From JAZKFT01 sp043760535 (GTDB lineage: Bacteria; Bacteroidota; Bacteroidia; Chitinophagales; Chitinophagaceae): a stretch of DNA of 50,943 bases. The stretch is taken from contig JAYUOV010000034.1 in NCBI GenBank assembly GCA_043760535.1, positions 1 to 50,943 on the forward strand. The letters are read 5' to 3'. The notes beneath the pieces were generated by a model. It ran no database searches. It was not told the DNA's origin and saw only the letters and a program-made list of their open reading frames with translations. Each line of letters opens with the position of its first letter. Position 1 is the first letter of the stretch. A program made the position numbers and the translations under genes. Positions 17,330 to 25,403 of this stretch are shown one piece after another.

Positions 17330-17749
17330 TTATTTTGAAAGAAAAAATTCCACAGCCAGTTCGTAGCCTTTTATACCCAAACCAATGATAGTGCCAGCAC
17401 ATTTTGCCGACACATGGCTAATATGCCGAAAGGATTCTCTGGCAGCAGTATTGCTAATATGAACCTCCACCACAGGTGAATTTATTGCTGCAATAGCATC
17501 GCCCAAAGCTACCGATGTATGCGTATAACCGGCGGGGTTAAGTATAATACCATCAGCAGTAAAACCAACTTCTTGTATATAATTGATCAACTCACCTTCT
17601 ACATTGCTTTGGTAGTAGCTAAACGTAATTGTTGGGTACTTATTCTTTAACGCATCCAAAAACGAATCGAATGACTGATTGCCGTAAATGCCCGGTTCCC
17701 GTTTGCCAAGCAGGTTAAGATTGGGGCCGTTAATGATTGCGATGGTCAT
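17330..17749 (-). CDS. aroQ: 3-dehydroquinate dehydratase, type II
   Basis: A 139-residue cytosolic dodecameric enzyme that dehydrates 3-dehydroquinate in the shikimate pathway. NGPNLNLLGKREPGIYG carries the flexible-loop Arg and active-site Tyr; LNPAGYTHTSVALGDAI and VEVHISN carry the substrate-binding Asn and His. Length is normal. Followed 14 nt later by a small secreted protein gene. Confidence 0.97.
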   Translation of the reverse strand: MTIAIINGPNLNLLGKREPGIYGNQSFDSFLDALKNKYPTITFSYYQSNVEGELINYIQEVGFTADGIILNPAGYTHTSVALGDAIAAINSPVVEVHISNTAARESFRHISHVSAKCAGTIIGLGIKGYELAVEFFLSK

Positions 17750-18095
17750 TTTTATTTACGATTTACGAATTTGGATTTACGATTTAATGAAAATACCCAA
17801 TGCCATTGCTTCATTCGAACAGGGCTTGACGAAGGTCGGTAAATAGCATTCCGTTTGCTTGGAAACGAAGCCCAATTTTGTTATAAAATTTGAAGATAAG
17901 AACAAAAAGCCCAATAGCATTCCGTTAAGCCGGAACTGCAGCAGGATAGAATTGCAAAAGCTCATTGTTACTATGTTGGCCCCACTTTTGCCACAACCCT
18001 ATGTTTAGCTGTCGTTCTTTTTTAGTTTGGGTATCGCACAAGTCATTTTTTGTCTGTAAGTTTGTAACCATTGTATAAGGTTAAATAGCTTGGTT
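17750..18095. other. Intergenic 346 bp with direct repeats, left flank of R-M cassette
   Basis: Contains short TTTACGA repeats (17755-17790) and two copies of TAGCATTCCGTT (17844-17855, 17915-17926) about 71 bp apart, each near GAAGCCCAA/AAGCCCAA words. A 62-codon minus-strand frame (17777-17965) crosses the repeats and has no recognisable domain, so I do not call it. Upstream of the methyltransferase the DNA is AT-rich. Confidence 0.5.
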
Positions 18096-19322
18096 ATGAG
18101 TGAATATTTATCGTTGTCAGAAGCGTCTGAACTAATTGGTAAAAGTAAAGAAACGCTAAGGCGTTGGGACAGGGATGGCAAATTGAATGCCGTCCGTGAA
18201 CCTATCAGTAATTACCGTGTCTATAAAAAAGCTGAAGTCCAAACTTTGTTTTCTGATTTTTTGAATCAAGATACGAAAGATACTGTGTCCAATTTTGTAG
18301 AACCTGAAAATGAATATCGGGTTTTGGAATTGTTTGCAGGTGCAGGTGGTTTGGCTGTTGGTATGGAAAAAGCTGGTCTAAAATGTGTCGCATTAAACGA
18401 AATTGATAAATGGGCTTGTAAAACTTTACGCAAAAATCGTCCAAATTGGAAAGTGTTGGAAGGCGATATAAAAACCTTTGATTTTTCTGAATTTCATAAT
18501 AAAGTTGATGTCGTAACTGGCGGGTTTCCTTGTCAAGCATTTAGTTATGCAGGTAAAAAATTAGGTTTAGCCGATGCAAGAGGAACACTTTTTTATGAGT
18601 TTGCAAGAGTTGTAAAAGAAGTGAACCCACCCATTTGTATTGGCGAAAATGTTCGTGGTTTGTTGAGCCACGAAAACGGAAAAACGTTGCAAGGAATGAT
18701 TTCAATTTTAGATGAAATTGGTTTTAACGTAGTTCCAATACAGGTTTTAAAAGCGATTAATTTCAAAGTTCCTCAAAAACGTGAACGGTTAATTGTTGTA
18801 GGAATTAGAAAGGATATTGATTTAAAATATGAATACCCGAAGCCCTACAAAAAAATATACAACCTAAAAGATGCTTTAAAAAAAGGCGAATTGTTTGAAA
18901 GCAATGTGCCAAAATCAGAAGGTGCAAAATATCCAAAAAGTAAAATTGAAGTGTTGGATTTAGTACCTCAAAAAGGTTACTGGCGTGATTTACCTTTGGA
19001 TATTCAAAAACAATTTATGGGTGGAAGTTTCTATCTCGGTGGCGGCAAAACTGGAATTGCTCGTAGAATTGGCTGGGATGAACCTTGCCTAACTTTAACT
19101 TGCAGCCCTGCACAAAAACAAACGGAACGCTGCCACCCCGAAGAAACTCGACCATTTACAGTTCGTGAATATGCAAGAATTCAAACTTTTCCTGACGATT
19201 GGAAATTTGAAGGTTCTATTGCCCAACAATATAAGCAAATTGGCAACGCTGTTCCTGTAAACCTTGGTAGAGAAGTTGGTTACTCAATTATAAGGTTTCT
19301 CAATCAATATTACAGTTTGTAA
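18096..19322 (+). CDS. DNA (cytosine-5) methyltransferase with N-terminal MerR-like HTH
   Basis: A 408-residue type II m5C methyltransferase. Residues 1-55 form a MerR/excisionase-like helix-turn-helix (LSLSEASELIGKSKETLRRWDRDGKL), then motif I LELFAGAGGLAVGM, motif IV GGFPCQAFSYAG with catalytic Cys, motif VI IGENVRGL, motif VIII QKRERLIVVG, and motif X IGNAVPVNLG. The target-recognition region is between VIII and IX. The start is ATG 18096; TTG 18090 is an alternative. It converges on the restriction gene with a 13-nt overlap. The HTH may bind the cassette's own promoter for autoregulation (inference). By its partner it should protect GGNCC or GGWCC-type sites. Confidence 0.95.
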   Translation: MSEYLSLSEASELIGKSKETLRRWDRDGKLNAVREPISNYRVYKKAEVQTLFSDFLNQDTKDTVSNFVEPENEYRVLELFAGAGGLAVGMEKAGLKCVALNEIDKWACKTLRKNRPNWKVLEGDIKTFDFSEFHNKVDVVTGGFPCQAFSYAGKKLGLADARGTLFYEFARVVKEVNPPICIGENVRGLLSHENGKTLQGMISILDEIGFNVVPIQVLKAINFKVPQKRERLIVVGIRKDIDLKYEYPKPYKKIYNLKDALKKGELFESNVPKSEGAKYPKSKIEVLDLVPQKGYWRDLPLDIQKQFMGGSFYLGGGKTGIARRIGWDEPCLTLTCSPAQKQTERCHPEETRPFTVREYARIQTFPDDWKFEGSIAQQYKQIGNAVPVNLGREVGYSIIRFLNQYYSL

Positions 19323-20074
19323 AAGCTCAAATAGTAACTATAATTCTCAAAAGTTATTTGGTCTAAAATGCTGCGTTTGGATGTTTCGGTTTCAGATTTT
19401 ATTTCGTCAATAGCAGAATTTTCAACGATTGAATTATTGTGTTCTATTGCGTTTAAATAATCTTTGATTGCTTTTGGCAATGCTTTGTACAATTGCAAAA
19501 GTGCGTCTTTCTTGCCCGAAAGTAGAGCATAAAATTGGTCGCCTGAAATTTTGAAAACCCTGCTATGGCTATATTCTTTGCCATTTATTTCACCTTTCCA
19601 AAGTTCGTTAAAACTGCCCTTGGCTAAAATTTGAACCCAATAACAATTTGCTTTTTTGTATGTGTCTGCATACACTTTTAATTTTTGAAACAAGCTTTCT
19701 GCCGAACTGCTGTTCATTGTATTGTGCTTATTTTTGATGTCGGCAAACAAAGTATCGTCCGTTGCTTTGACGTCAAAACCACTCAATTTACCAACTTCAA
19801 AACCCTTAATTCCGCCTAAAATTTGTTCGTGAAATGTACCGATTGAATTGTTTATAGACTTGTCTATTTGGCGTAAAATTTCAGATTGGATAAGGCTCTC
19901 CTCGTTAATATCGTTAAATTTTGCGTCAAATGTTAATTTGATTGTGTCAACCTTATTGGTATAAAAATTCTTTTTTGTGATATTATTTTTAGCTTTCAAA
20001 TATGCTTTATAAAGATTGTCAATGCAGTTCAATAAATGCTCGTCAGTTATAAAGTTTACGTATTTGTTTTTCAT
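19310..20074 (-). CDS. Type II restriction endonuclease, Eco47II-like
   Basis: A 254-residue protein with the Eco47II-family core: GTFHEQILGGIKGF, then GFDVKATDDTLFADIKNKHNTMNSSS, where D...(D/E)xK forms the PD-(D/E)xK nuclease centre, and QILAKGSFNELWKGEI. Family members cut GGWCC or GGNCC; the exact site here is not readable from sequence. The gene is convergent with the methyltransferase and shares its last 13 nt, an arrangement that keeps the pair together in transfer. The cassette sits between aroQ and carA, both housekeeping, consistent with horizontal gain. Confidence 0.88.
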   Translation of the reverse strand: MKNKYVNFITDEHLLNCIDNLYKAYLKAKNNITKKNFYTNKVDTIKLTFDAKFNDINEESLIQSEILRQIDKSINNSIGTFHEQILGGIKGFEVGKLSGFDVKATDDTLFADIKNKHNTMNSSSAESLFQKLKVYADTYKKANCYWVQILAKGSFNELWKGEINGKEYSHSRVFKISGDQFYALLSGKKDALLQLYKALPKAIKDYLNAIEHNNSIVENSAIDEIKSETETSKRSILDQITFENYSYYLSFYKL

Positions 20075-20233
20075 TAAAATTCTTGCGTTAAAATTCGTCC
20101 GCTAAAATAACGGTTCTTTTGAAGTTTTGGCCGTCTTATCAAATTTGCATATTGGTCGTGTAGAATTACAGCTAACTATGTACTTAATGTTCTATAAAAA
20201 ACAGTCAAACTACAGTCTAAACACAAATTACTC

Positions 20234-21331
20234 TTAATTCATCATCTCTAAAAAATCATCAAACAAATACCGGCTGTCATGCGGGCCTGGCGTGGCTTCG
20301 GGGTGGTATTGAACAGAAAAATAGGGTTTGCCTTTTACCCGAATACCTTCAATGGAATCATCGTTGAGGTTTACATGCGTAATCTCTATATGGTCGGCTT
20401 TCAGCACCGCTTCGGGGTCCACACCAAAACCGTGGTTTTGAGTGGTTATTTCGCTGCGGCCCGTAATAATATTTTTTACCGGATGGTTAAGCCCACGGTG
20501 GCCATGGTGCATTTTAAAAGTAGGTATGTTATGTGCCAATGCCAGCAACTGATGGCCCAGGCAAATGCCAAACATTGGTTTGCCAAGCGTAGCCAATTCT
20601 TTAATGGTTTCCACCGCATAAGGCATGGCTGCCGGGTCGCCGGGGCCATTGCTTATAAAAAATCCATCGGGTGCAAATTCCATCAATTCTTTAACCGTAG
20701 TTTTTGCCGGAAAAACTTTGGCATACACACCTCGGCTTGTAATGCAGGTCAGTATATTTTGTTTGATGCCGAAATCTAGCACCGCTACTTTTTTTGCTGA
20801 TGCAGGGTCTCCGGCCATATACGCTTCGGTAGTGCTTACAATGCTTGCCAGTTCCAGCCCATCCATCGATGGTACAGCTGCCAATTCGGCTTTCAGTGTT
20901 TCTACGGTTTTGTCTTCGCTGCTGATGATACAGTTCATGGCGCCTTTGGTGCGTACTTCCGCTACCAATGCTCTTGTATCTACACCATCAATGGCTACAA
21001 TATTATTGGCCACCAAATAATCCTGCAGGTTGCCATCGGCCATAAAACGGCTGAAATCGGTTTCCAGATTACGGCAAATAAGGCCACGTATTTTTACCGA
21101 ACTACTTTCTACATCCTCATTTTTTACCCCATAATTACCTACATGAACAGTGTTCATAATCAACACCTGCCCGTAATAACTAGGGTCGGTAAATACTTCC
21201 TGGTAGCCGGTCATGCCGGTATTAAAACAAATTTCGCCACTAGTGGTACCTGTTTTACCAAAGGCACGGCCTGTAACTACAGTACCATCTGCCAAAACCA
21301 ATAGTGCTTTTTTATAAACTGGATTAGTCAT
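20234..21331 (-). CDS. carA: Carbamoyl-phosphate synthase small subunit
   Basis: A 365-residue glutaminase subunit that passes ammonia to CarB for carbamoyl phosphate (arginine and pyrimidine synthesis). The N-terminal CPSase domain has SGEICFNTGMTGYQEVFTDPSY; the class I amidotransferase domain has SNGPGDPA, the nucleophile Cys in FGICLGHQLL, and the His/Glu pair in VQYHPEATPGPHD. I use ATG 21331, six nt inside the longest frame; a TACATTTG -7 box lies 20 nt upstream. carB is not in the window. Confidence 0.97.
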   Translation of the reverse strand: MTNPVYKKALLVLADGTVVTGRAFGKTGTTSGEICFNTGMTGYQEVFTDPSYYGQVLIMNTVHVGNYGVKNEDVESSSVKIRGLICRNLETDFSRFMADGNLQDYLVANNIVAIDGVDTRALVAEVRTKGAMNCIISSEDKTVETLKAELAAVPSMDGLELASIVSTTEAYMAGDPASAKKVAVLDFGIKQNILTCITSRGVYAKVFPAKTTVKELMEFAPDGFFISNGPGDPAAMPYAVETIKELATLGKPMFGICLGHQLLALAHNIPTFKMHHGHRGLNHPVKNIITGRSEITTQNHGFGVDPEAVLKADHIEITHVNLNDDSIEGIRVKGKPYFSVQYHPEATPGPHDSRYLFDDFLEMMN

Positions 21332-21351
21332 TTGCAAAAAAATAAATTCAG

Positions 21352-21359
21352 CAAATGTA
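21352..21359 (-). promoter_or_regulatory. -7 box of carA
   Basis: Minus-strand TACATTTG matches TAnnTTTG 20 nt before ATG 21331. A -33 box is not evident. Confidence 0.45.
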
Positions 21360-21391
21360 AAGGTGGCCGTGGTTTGAAAAGGTTATTTTTT

Positions 21392-21601
21392 TCATAGACC
21401 TATCTTAAGAGATCCAGACAATTGCCCCTTCTTCTTTTGTATAAACGGAATGTTCAACTGCTTCGCCTCCTGCTGCCAGGCAGCTGCGGTTGCAAGCACT
21501 TCTTGTAATTGTAAGCGATTTATATCGGTTAACTGGTGCAGTTCTATATTGGTAGCCAGGGCCCTATCCTTTTGTTTTAGGTGTGTAAATATTTCGGTCA
21601 T
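21392..21601 (-). CDS. Doubtful small ORF
   Basis: A 69-residue frame (MTEIFTHLKQKDRALATNIE...) with a helical, Gln/Leu-rich sequence and no recognised domain; a longer frame reaches 21715. On the opposite strand a 45-codon frame ending at about 21817 (MLNGILVPLAGNN...) also reads like protein, so the 21.4-21.8 kb region may hold gene debris rather than a gene. Confidence 0.25.
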   Translation of the reverse strand: MTEIFTHLKQKDRALATNIELHQLTDINRLQLQEVLATAAAWQQEAKQLNIPFIQKKKGQLSGSLKIGL

Positions 21602-21836
21602 GTCTTTACTCCGAATAAAAGTTACATCCAGGCATTTTAATTTTCGGTTGTAGGTAAGAAAGCAGAACATGCCAGCTGTTATGCTCAATGGGATATTGGT
21701 ACCATTGGCAGGCAATAATACAAGGAGTAACCTAAATGTTTTGTGGAATGATGCCCAAAAGGAGTTGCAACTAACAATACCATTTAGCGGTAAACCTGTT
21801 AAAATTTTATTGCGGTAACCGCTCGGTGGGGGGTAT

Positions 21837-21844
21837 TATATTTG
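21837..21844 (+). promoter_or_regulatory. -7 box of deoC
   Basis: TATATTTG matches TAnnTTTG and ends 11 nt before ATG 21856; ATTG lies 24 nt upstream as a weak -33. It supports ATG 21856 over GTG 21826 as the start. Confidence 0.45.
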
Positions 21845-21855
21845 TTGTTAAAACA

Positions 21856-22545
21856 ATGTACCAAATGAATCTGGCTTGCTATATAGACCATACCATTTTA
21901 AAACCTGGCTTACTACTTTCAGAGGTAGAAAAAGTTTGTAGCGAAGCTGTGGATAATGGTTTTGCAGCCGTGTGTATTCCGCCAATGATGGTGAAGCCAG
22001 CCATTAATTATTTAAAACAATTACAAGCCACAAAATTGCCCAAAGTAGCCACTGTTATTGGCTTTCCTTTCGGCTATGCCGCCATAGAAGCCAAACTGGC
22101 AGAAACTGTTTTGGCAATAGTGGATGGTGCCGATGAGCTGGACGTAGTAATGAATTACACCGCCATAAAGAACAACGACTGGCAACTGGTAGCCAACGAA
22201 ATTAACCACCTGATGCCGATTATTAGCAGCAAAAACAAGGTGGTAAAAGTGATTATAGAAAGTGGCATACTTACCAACGATGAAATAATAAAATGCTGCG
22301 ACCTTTATGGAGCTGCTGGGGTACATTTTATAAAAACAAGTACCGGCTATGCCGAAAAAGGAGCGTCGGTAGCAGCGGTAGCTCTAATTCGCAATCATGT
22401 AAGTGATGCTGTGCAAATTAAAGCCTCAGGCGGCATAAGAGATTATCAGTTTGCCAAAGCATTGGTAGATGCCGGTGCCACAAGGTTGGGATGCAGCAGT
22501 AGTATAGCAATTGTTTCAGGTGGGGCGGCACACGGAAACTATTAA
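21856..22545 (+). CDS. deoC: Deoxyribose-phosphate aldolase
   Basis: A 229-residue class I aldolase that splits 2-deoxyribose-5-phosphate into glyceraldehyde-3-phosphate and acetaldehyde in nucleoside catabolism. Signatures: IDHTILKPG at the start, TVIGFPFGYA, GADELDVVMNY, VKVIIESG, the Schiff-base Lys in HFIKTSTGY, and IKASGGIRDY with the second catalytic Lys. The start follows a -7 box. The SPOR-domain gene follows after 65 nt. Confidence 0.96.
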   Translation: MYQMNLACYIDHTILKPGLLLSEVEKVCSEAVDNGFAAVCIPPMMVKPAINYLKQLQATKLPKVATVIGFPFGYAAIEAKLAETVLAIVDGADELDVVMNYTAIKNNDWQLVANEINHLMPIISSKNKVVKVIIESGILTNDEIIKCCDLYGAAGVHFIKTSTGYAEKGASVAAVALIRNHVSDAVQIKASGGIRDYQFAKALVDAGATRLGCSSSIAIVSGGAAHGNY

Positions 22546-22610
22546 CTATTTTTGCCGCCATTGCCGAAGGCGATACCAATAACAAAATCAAAAAAAGCAA
22601 GATTCGCTAC

Positions 22611-23072
22611 ATGAAAACAAGTATAATTTTAATTTTTAGTTTGATACTACTTAGTGCCTCAATTGCAGTAGCACAGCAAGATTCGGGCATTATAGTTCAT
22701 AAAGACAGCCGAATAGAAACCATTTTAAAAAAGCAGGGCGACATTAATAAAGTAGCTGGTTTTAAATCTAGCAACGGGCAATACAAGGGTTATCGTATTA
22801 TGGTGCTTAACAGCACAGATAGAGAACTGACCTACAAAACCAAGGGGCAATTGCTAAGTCGTTTCCCCGAACATGCGGTTTATATGAGTTACCAGGCACC
22901 TTTTTTTAAATTAAAAATTGGCGATTTTATTAAAAAAGAAGATGCAGAAAACCTACGCAAGCAGCTTACTAACATGATGCCCAAAGGCGTTTTTGTGGTG
23001 CCAGAATTAATTAAAGTAAAGCCCGAAGACGAAAAGAAATATTTGGAACAAGTAGATGCGAAAGGCAAGTAG
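22611..23072 (+). CDS. Secreted SPOR-domain protein
   Basis: A 153-residue exported protein: signal peptide (KTSIILIFSLILLSASIAVAQ), a short linker with HKDSRIETILKKQG, and a C-terminal SPOR-type domain (about 60-135) containing YKGYRIMVLNSTDREL, SRFPEHAVYMSYQAPFFKLKIGDF and EDAENLRKQL. SPOR domains bind denuded peptidoglycan glycan strands, so an envelope location is likely. Downstream of deoC on the same strand, possibly co-transcribed. Confidence 0.85.
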   Translation: MKTSIILIFSLILLSASIAVAQQDSGIIVHKDSRIETILKKQGDINKVAGFKSSNGQYKGYRIMVLNSTDRELTYKTKGQLLSRFPEHAVYMSYQAPFFKLKIGDFIKKEDAENLRKQLTNMMPKGVFVVPELIKVKPEDEKKYLEQVDAKGK

Positions 23073-23084
23073 TTAATTAGTTTA

Positions 23085-23205
23085 CCAGCTCACTTGTTCA
23101 CTAGTTCGCAAATTCAAATGTTCCTGATTCCTGATTAGGAACGTTCAGAATTCAATCAGGCTAAAACTTGTGAACTAGTAAACTTGTGAACAATGGAACT
23201 ATGAA
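23085..23205. repeat. Inverted repeat block of CTTGTTCAC/GTGAACAAG words
   Basis: Left words CTCACTTGTTCACTAGTTC (23091-23109) face right words TTGTGAACTAGTAAACTTG (23168-23186). Between them a GTTCCT/AGGAAC hairpin occurs at 23120-23143. The words resemble the octamer array at 16.7 kb. The block runs up to the amidohydrolase gene and argues against the longest upstream start for it. Confidence 0.6.
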
Positions 23206-23227
23206 CACTAAACCCAAAACAACTTGC

Positions 23228-24406
23228 ATGCTCCAAAAAAAAATTAAAGCCTTAGCCGCTGTATATAAAGATGAATTCATCGCCGTTCGCCGCCACCTCC
23301 ATGCCAATCCAGAACTGAGTTATCAAGAATTTGAGACTAGCAAACTGGTACAAGAAAAACTGGCATCTTTTGGCATTCCTTTTACCATAATGGCCACTAC
23401 GGGAGTGGTAGGCATTATTGAAGGCAACAACCCAGCAAGCCGTATTATTGCCCTTCGGGCAGATATGGATGCACTGCCTATTGCCGAAGAAAACGATGTG
23501 GATTATAAGAGCACAAGCCCTGGCATAATGCATGCCTGTGGCCACGATGCACACACAAGCTGCCTGCTAGGAGCAGCTAAAATTTTACAAGAAACAAAAG
23601 CCGATTGGGAAGGTACTATCAAACTGATTTTTCAGCCCGGCGAAGAAAAAAATCCGGGCGGTGCCAGTTATATGATACGGGATGGTGTGCTGCAAAACCC
23701 TGCACCAACGGGCATTATAGCCCTGCATGTACATCCGGGGCTGGATACAGGAAGGCTTAGTTTTCGTACTGGTACGGTAATGGCAAGTGCCGATGAATTA
23801 TACATAAGTATTAAAAGTAAAGGCGGCCATGCAGCAGCACCACAGCTTACTGCTGATACTATTTTAATTGCTTCGCACCTCATTATTTCTTTACAGCAAA
23901 TCGTTAGCCGAAACAATAATCCGTTTAACCCAACGGTACTTAGCATTACCTCTTTTAAGGGCGGCAATACCACCAACGTAATACCAAGCGAAGTAAAGCT
24001 GATGGGTACTTTACGCTGTATGAACGAGGTATGGCGAAGCGAAGCACATGCCCTTATTACAAAACATGTAACCGAACTGTGTGCCACCATGGGTGCCCAA
24101 GGAACGATAGATATTAGTGTAGGCTACCCAACTGTTTTAAACGATACAAACCTTACCCTCGCTGCCTGGCAAAAGGCCGAAGACTTTATGGGAAAAGATA
24201 ATGTAAGTGAAACCGAAATGCGGATGGGTGCCGAAGATTTCGGCTACTATGCCCAACAAATTCCTGGCTGTTTTTTTCGCCTTGGAGTTCGCAACGAAGC
24301 CAAGGGTATTACAAGCGGCGTGCATACACCTACTTTTAATATTGATGAAAGAGGGATAGAAGTTGGGATGGGAATGATGGCGTGGTTGGGGGTAAGTTTA
24401 AGGTAG
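23228..24406 (+). CDS. M20-family amidohydrolase (N-acyl-amino-acid or hippurate type)
   Basis: A 392-residue zinc peptidase/amidohydrolase of the M20D (AbgB/HipO/IAA-amino acid hydrolase) type. Metal and catalytic segments: FIAVRRHLHANPELSYQE, LRADMDALPI, HACGHDAHTS with the bridging Cys/His, LIFQPGEEKNPGG with the catalytic Glu, LHVHPG, and the late AEDFGYYAQQIPGCFFRLG. The dimerisation domain is at about 180-290 (SKGGHAAAPQ). No signal peptide seen. Alternative start 23201; 23228 gives the usual N-terminus and avoids the repeat. Substrate unknown. Confidence 0.92.
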   Translation: MLQKKIKALAAVYKDEFIAVRRHLHANPELSYQEFETSKLVQEKLASFGIPFTIMATTGVVGIIEGNNPASRIIALRADMDALPIAEENDVDYKSTSPGIMHACGHDAHTSCLLGAAKILQETKADWEGTIKLIFQPGEEKNPGGASYMIRDGVLQNPAPTGIIALHVHPGLDTGRLSFRTGTVMASADELYISIKSKGGHAAAPQLTADTILIASHLIISLQQIVSRNNNPFNPTVLSITSFKGGNTTNVIPSEVKLMGTLRCMNEVWRSEAHALITKHVTELCATMGAQGTIDISVGYPTVLNDTNLTLAAWQKAEDFMGKDNVSETEMRMGAEDFGYYAQQIPGCFFRLGVRNEAKGITSGVHTPTFNIDERGIEVGMGMMAWLGVSLR

Positions 24407-24410
24407 ATGA

Positions 24411-24985
24411 CCGGCATTGCGAGGAGGGGTTTTTGCGGGCTGTGGCAATCCCCAGCTATTTTTTAACAAGTTTGGATAATAGATATAGCGGACTTATAAG
24501 ATATTGAAGAGTAGCAGAGACCGTCATTGCGAGGCCGGTTCTTGCCGGCCGTGGCAATCCCAAGGGCAAATAGTCAACAATCTTAAATAATAAAGAATGT
24601 CAACCTCATGAACAAAGGTGGCTATACTTATATCCTCAAAAATGAACATCACACGGTTCTTTATGTCGGAGCCACATCTGAATTAAAAGTAAGAATCTGG
24701 CAACACAGAACAAAAGCTTTTCCCAATAGTTTTACTGCAAAATAAAATTGCTTCAAACTTGTATGTTTCGAAGATTTTCCAACTATAATGTCTGCCATTG
24801 AAAGAGAAAAGCAATTGAAAGGTTGGAATAGAAAGCGGAAAGAAGCACTCATTAATGCTCTGAATCCGGAGTGGAAAGAATTGTGGGAGAATGTTCAGGA
24901 TTGGTGAGTTGGGGTTGTTTAATTTATTAGCTGGTTCAATGTTGGCGGGGGATTGCCACGGGCAAGAACCCTCGCAATGACGCAT
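24411..24985. mobile_element. Repeat-framed GIY-YIG cassette
   Basis: Two direct copies of a palindromic word (CATTGCGAGG...GTGGCAATCC) lie at 24411-24455 and 24521-24563 and an inverted copy at 24947-24982, bracketing a GIY-YIG nuclease pseudogene. Each copy is itself a hairpin. The arrangement suggests a non-autonomous element spread together with or by the nuclease. No target duplication identified. Confidence 0.55.
24608..24907 (+). pseudogene. GIY-YIG nuclease, single in-frame stop
   Basis: Reads 99 residues in one frame apart from a TAA at 24743-24745. The first part MNKGGYTYILKN...VLYVGATSELKVRIWQH is the GIY-YIG core with the catalytic Arg; the second part has AIEREKQLKGWNRKRKEAL with the conserved metal-binding Glu and LNPEWKELW. 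The stop replaces what in relatives is usually a Tyr codon after FTAK, so one base change explains it. Small stand-alone nucleases of this family are numerous in Bacteroidetes; function unclear. Confidence 0.85.
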
Positions 24986-25017
24986 TAATTTAACCATAAA
25001 AATTGTTTTATTTCTGA

Positions 25018-25395
25018 ATGGAAAAACTACGCATTGATAAATATCTCTGGAGTATCCGCCTCTTTAAAACCCGCAGCCAAGCTGCGGATGCCTGCGATAA
25101 AGGCAAAGTAAAGCTGAACGGCGATAATGTAAAAGCAGCCCGTACCGTAAATATTGGCGATGTGTACGATGTAAAAGCCGAAGCCCGTAAATGGGTGATA
25201 AAAATTACTGGCCTACTCGACCATAGGGTGCAATATTCCGAAGCCATTAATTATTACGCCGACCAAACGCCGGAAGAAGATAAAGACCTTGTAAAGTACC
25301 AAGCCACTTCTTTTGAAACTGGCAAACGCCAAAGTAAAATAGGCCGCCCCACAAAAAAACAAAGAAGGGATATTGGTGGATTTATGGGGGAGTGA
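25018..25395 (+). CDS. S4-domain RNA-binding protein (Hsp15-like)
   Basis: A 125-residue protein beginning with an S4 RNA-binding domain (LRIDKYLWSIRLFKTRSQAADACDKGKVKLNGD...). E. coli HslR/Hsp15, with the same length and start, recycles stalled 50S subunits carrying nascent chains. The C-terminal tail is basic (KRQSKIGRPTKKQRRD), suiting RNA contact. Short gap from the inverted repeat of the GIY-YIG cassette; probably monocistronic. Confidence 0.85.
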   Translation: MEKLRIDKYLWSIRLFKTRSQAADACDKGKVKLNGDNVKAARTVNIGDVYDVKAEARKWVIKITGLLDHRVQYSEAINYYADQTPEEDKDLVKYQATSFETGKRQSKIGRPTKKQRRDIGGFMGE

Positions 25396-25403
25396 GGATG
25401 GTG

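Noticed and set aside
17777..17965. Minus-strand 62-codon frame ahead of the R-M cassette
   Set aside because: Runs through direct repeats and shows no domain; more likely repeat-derived.
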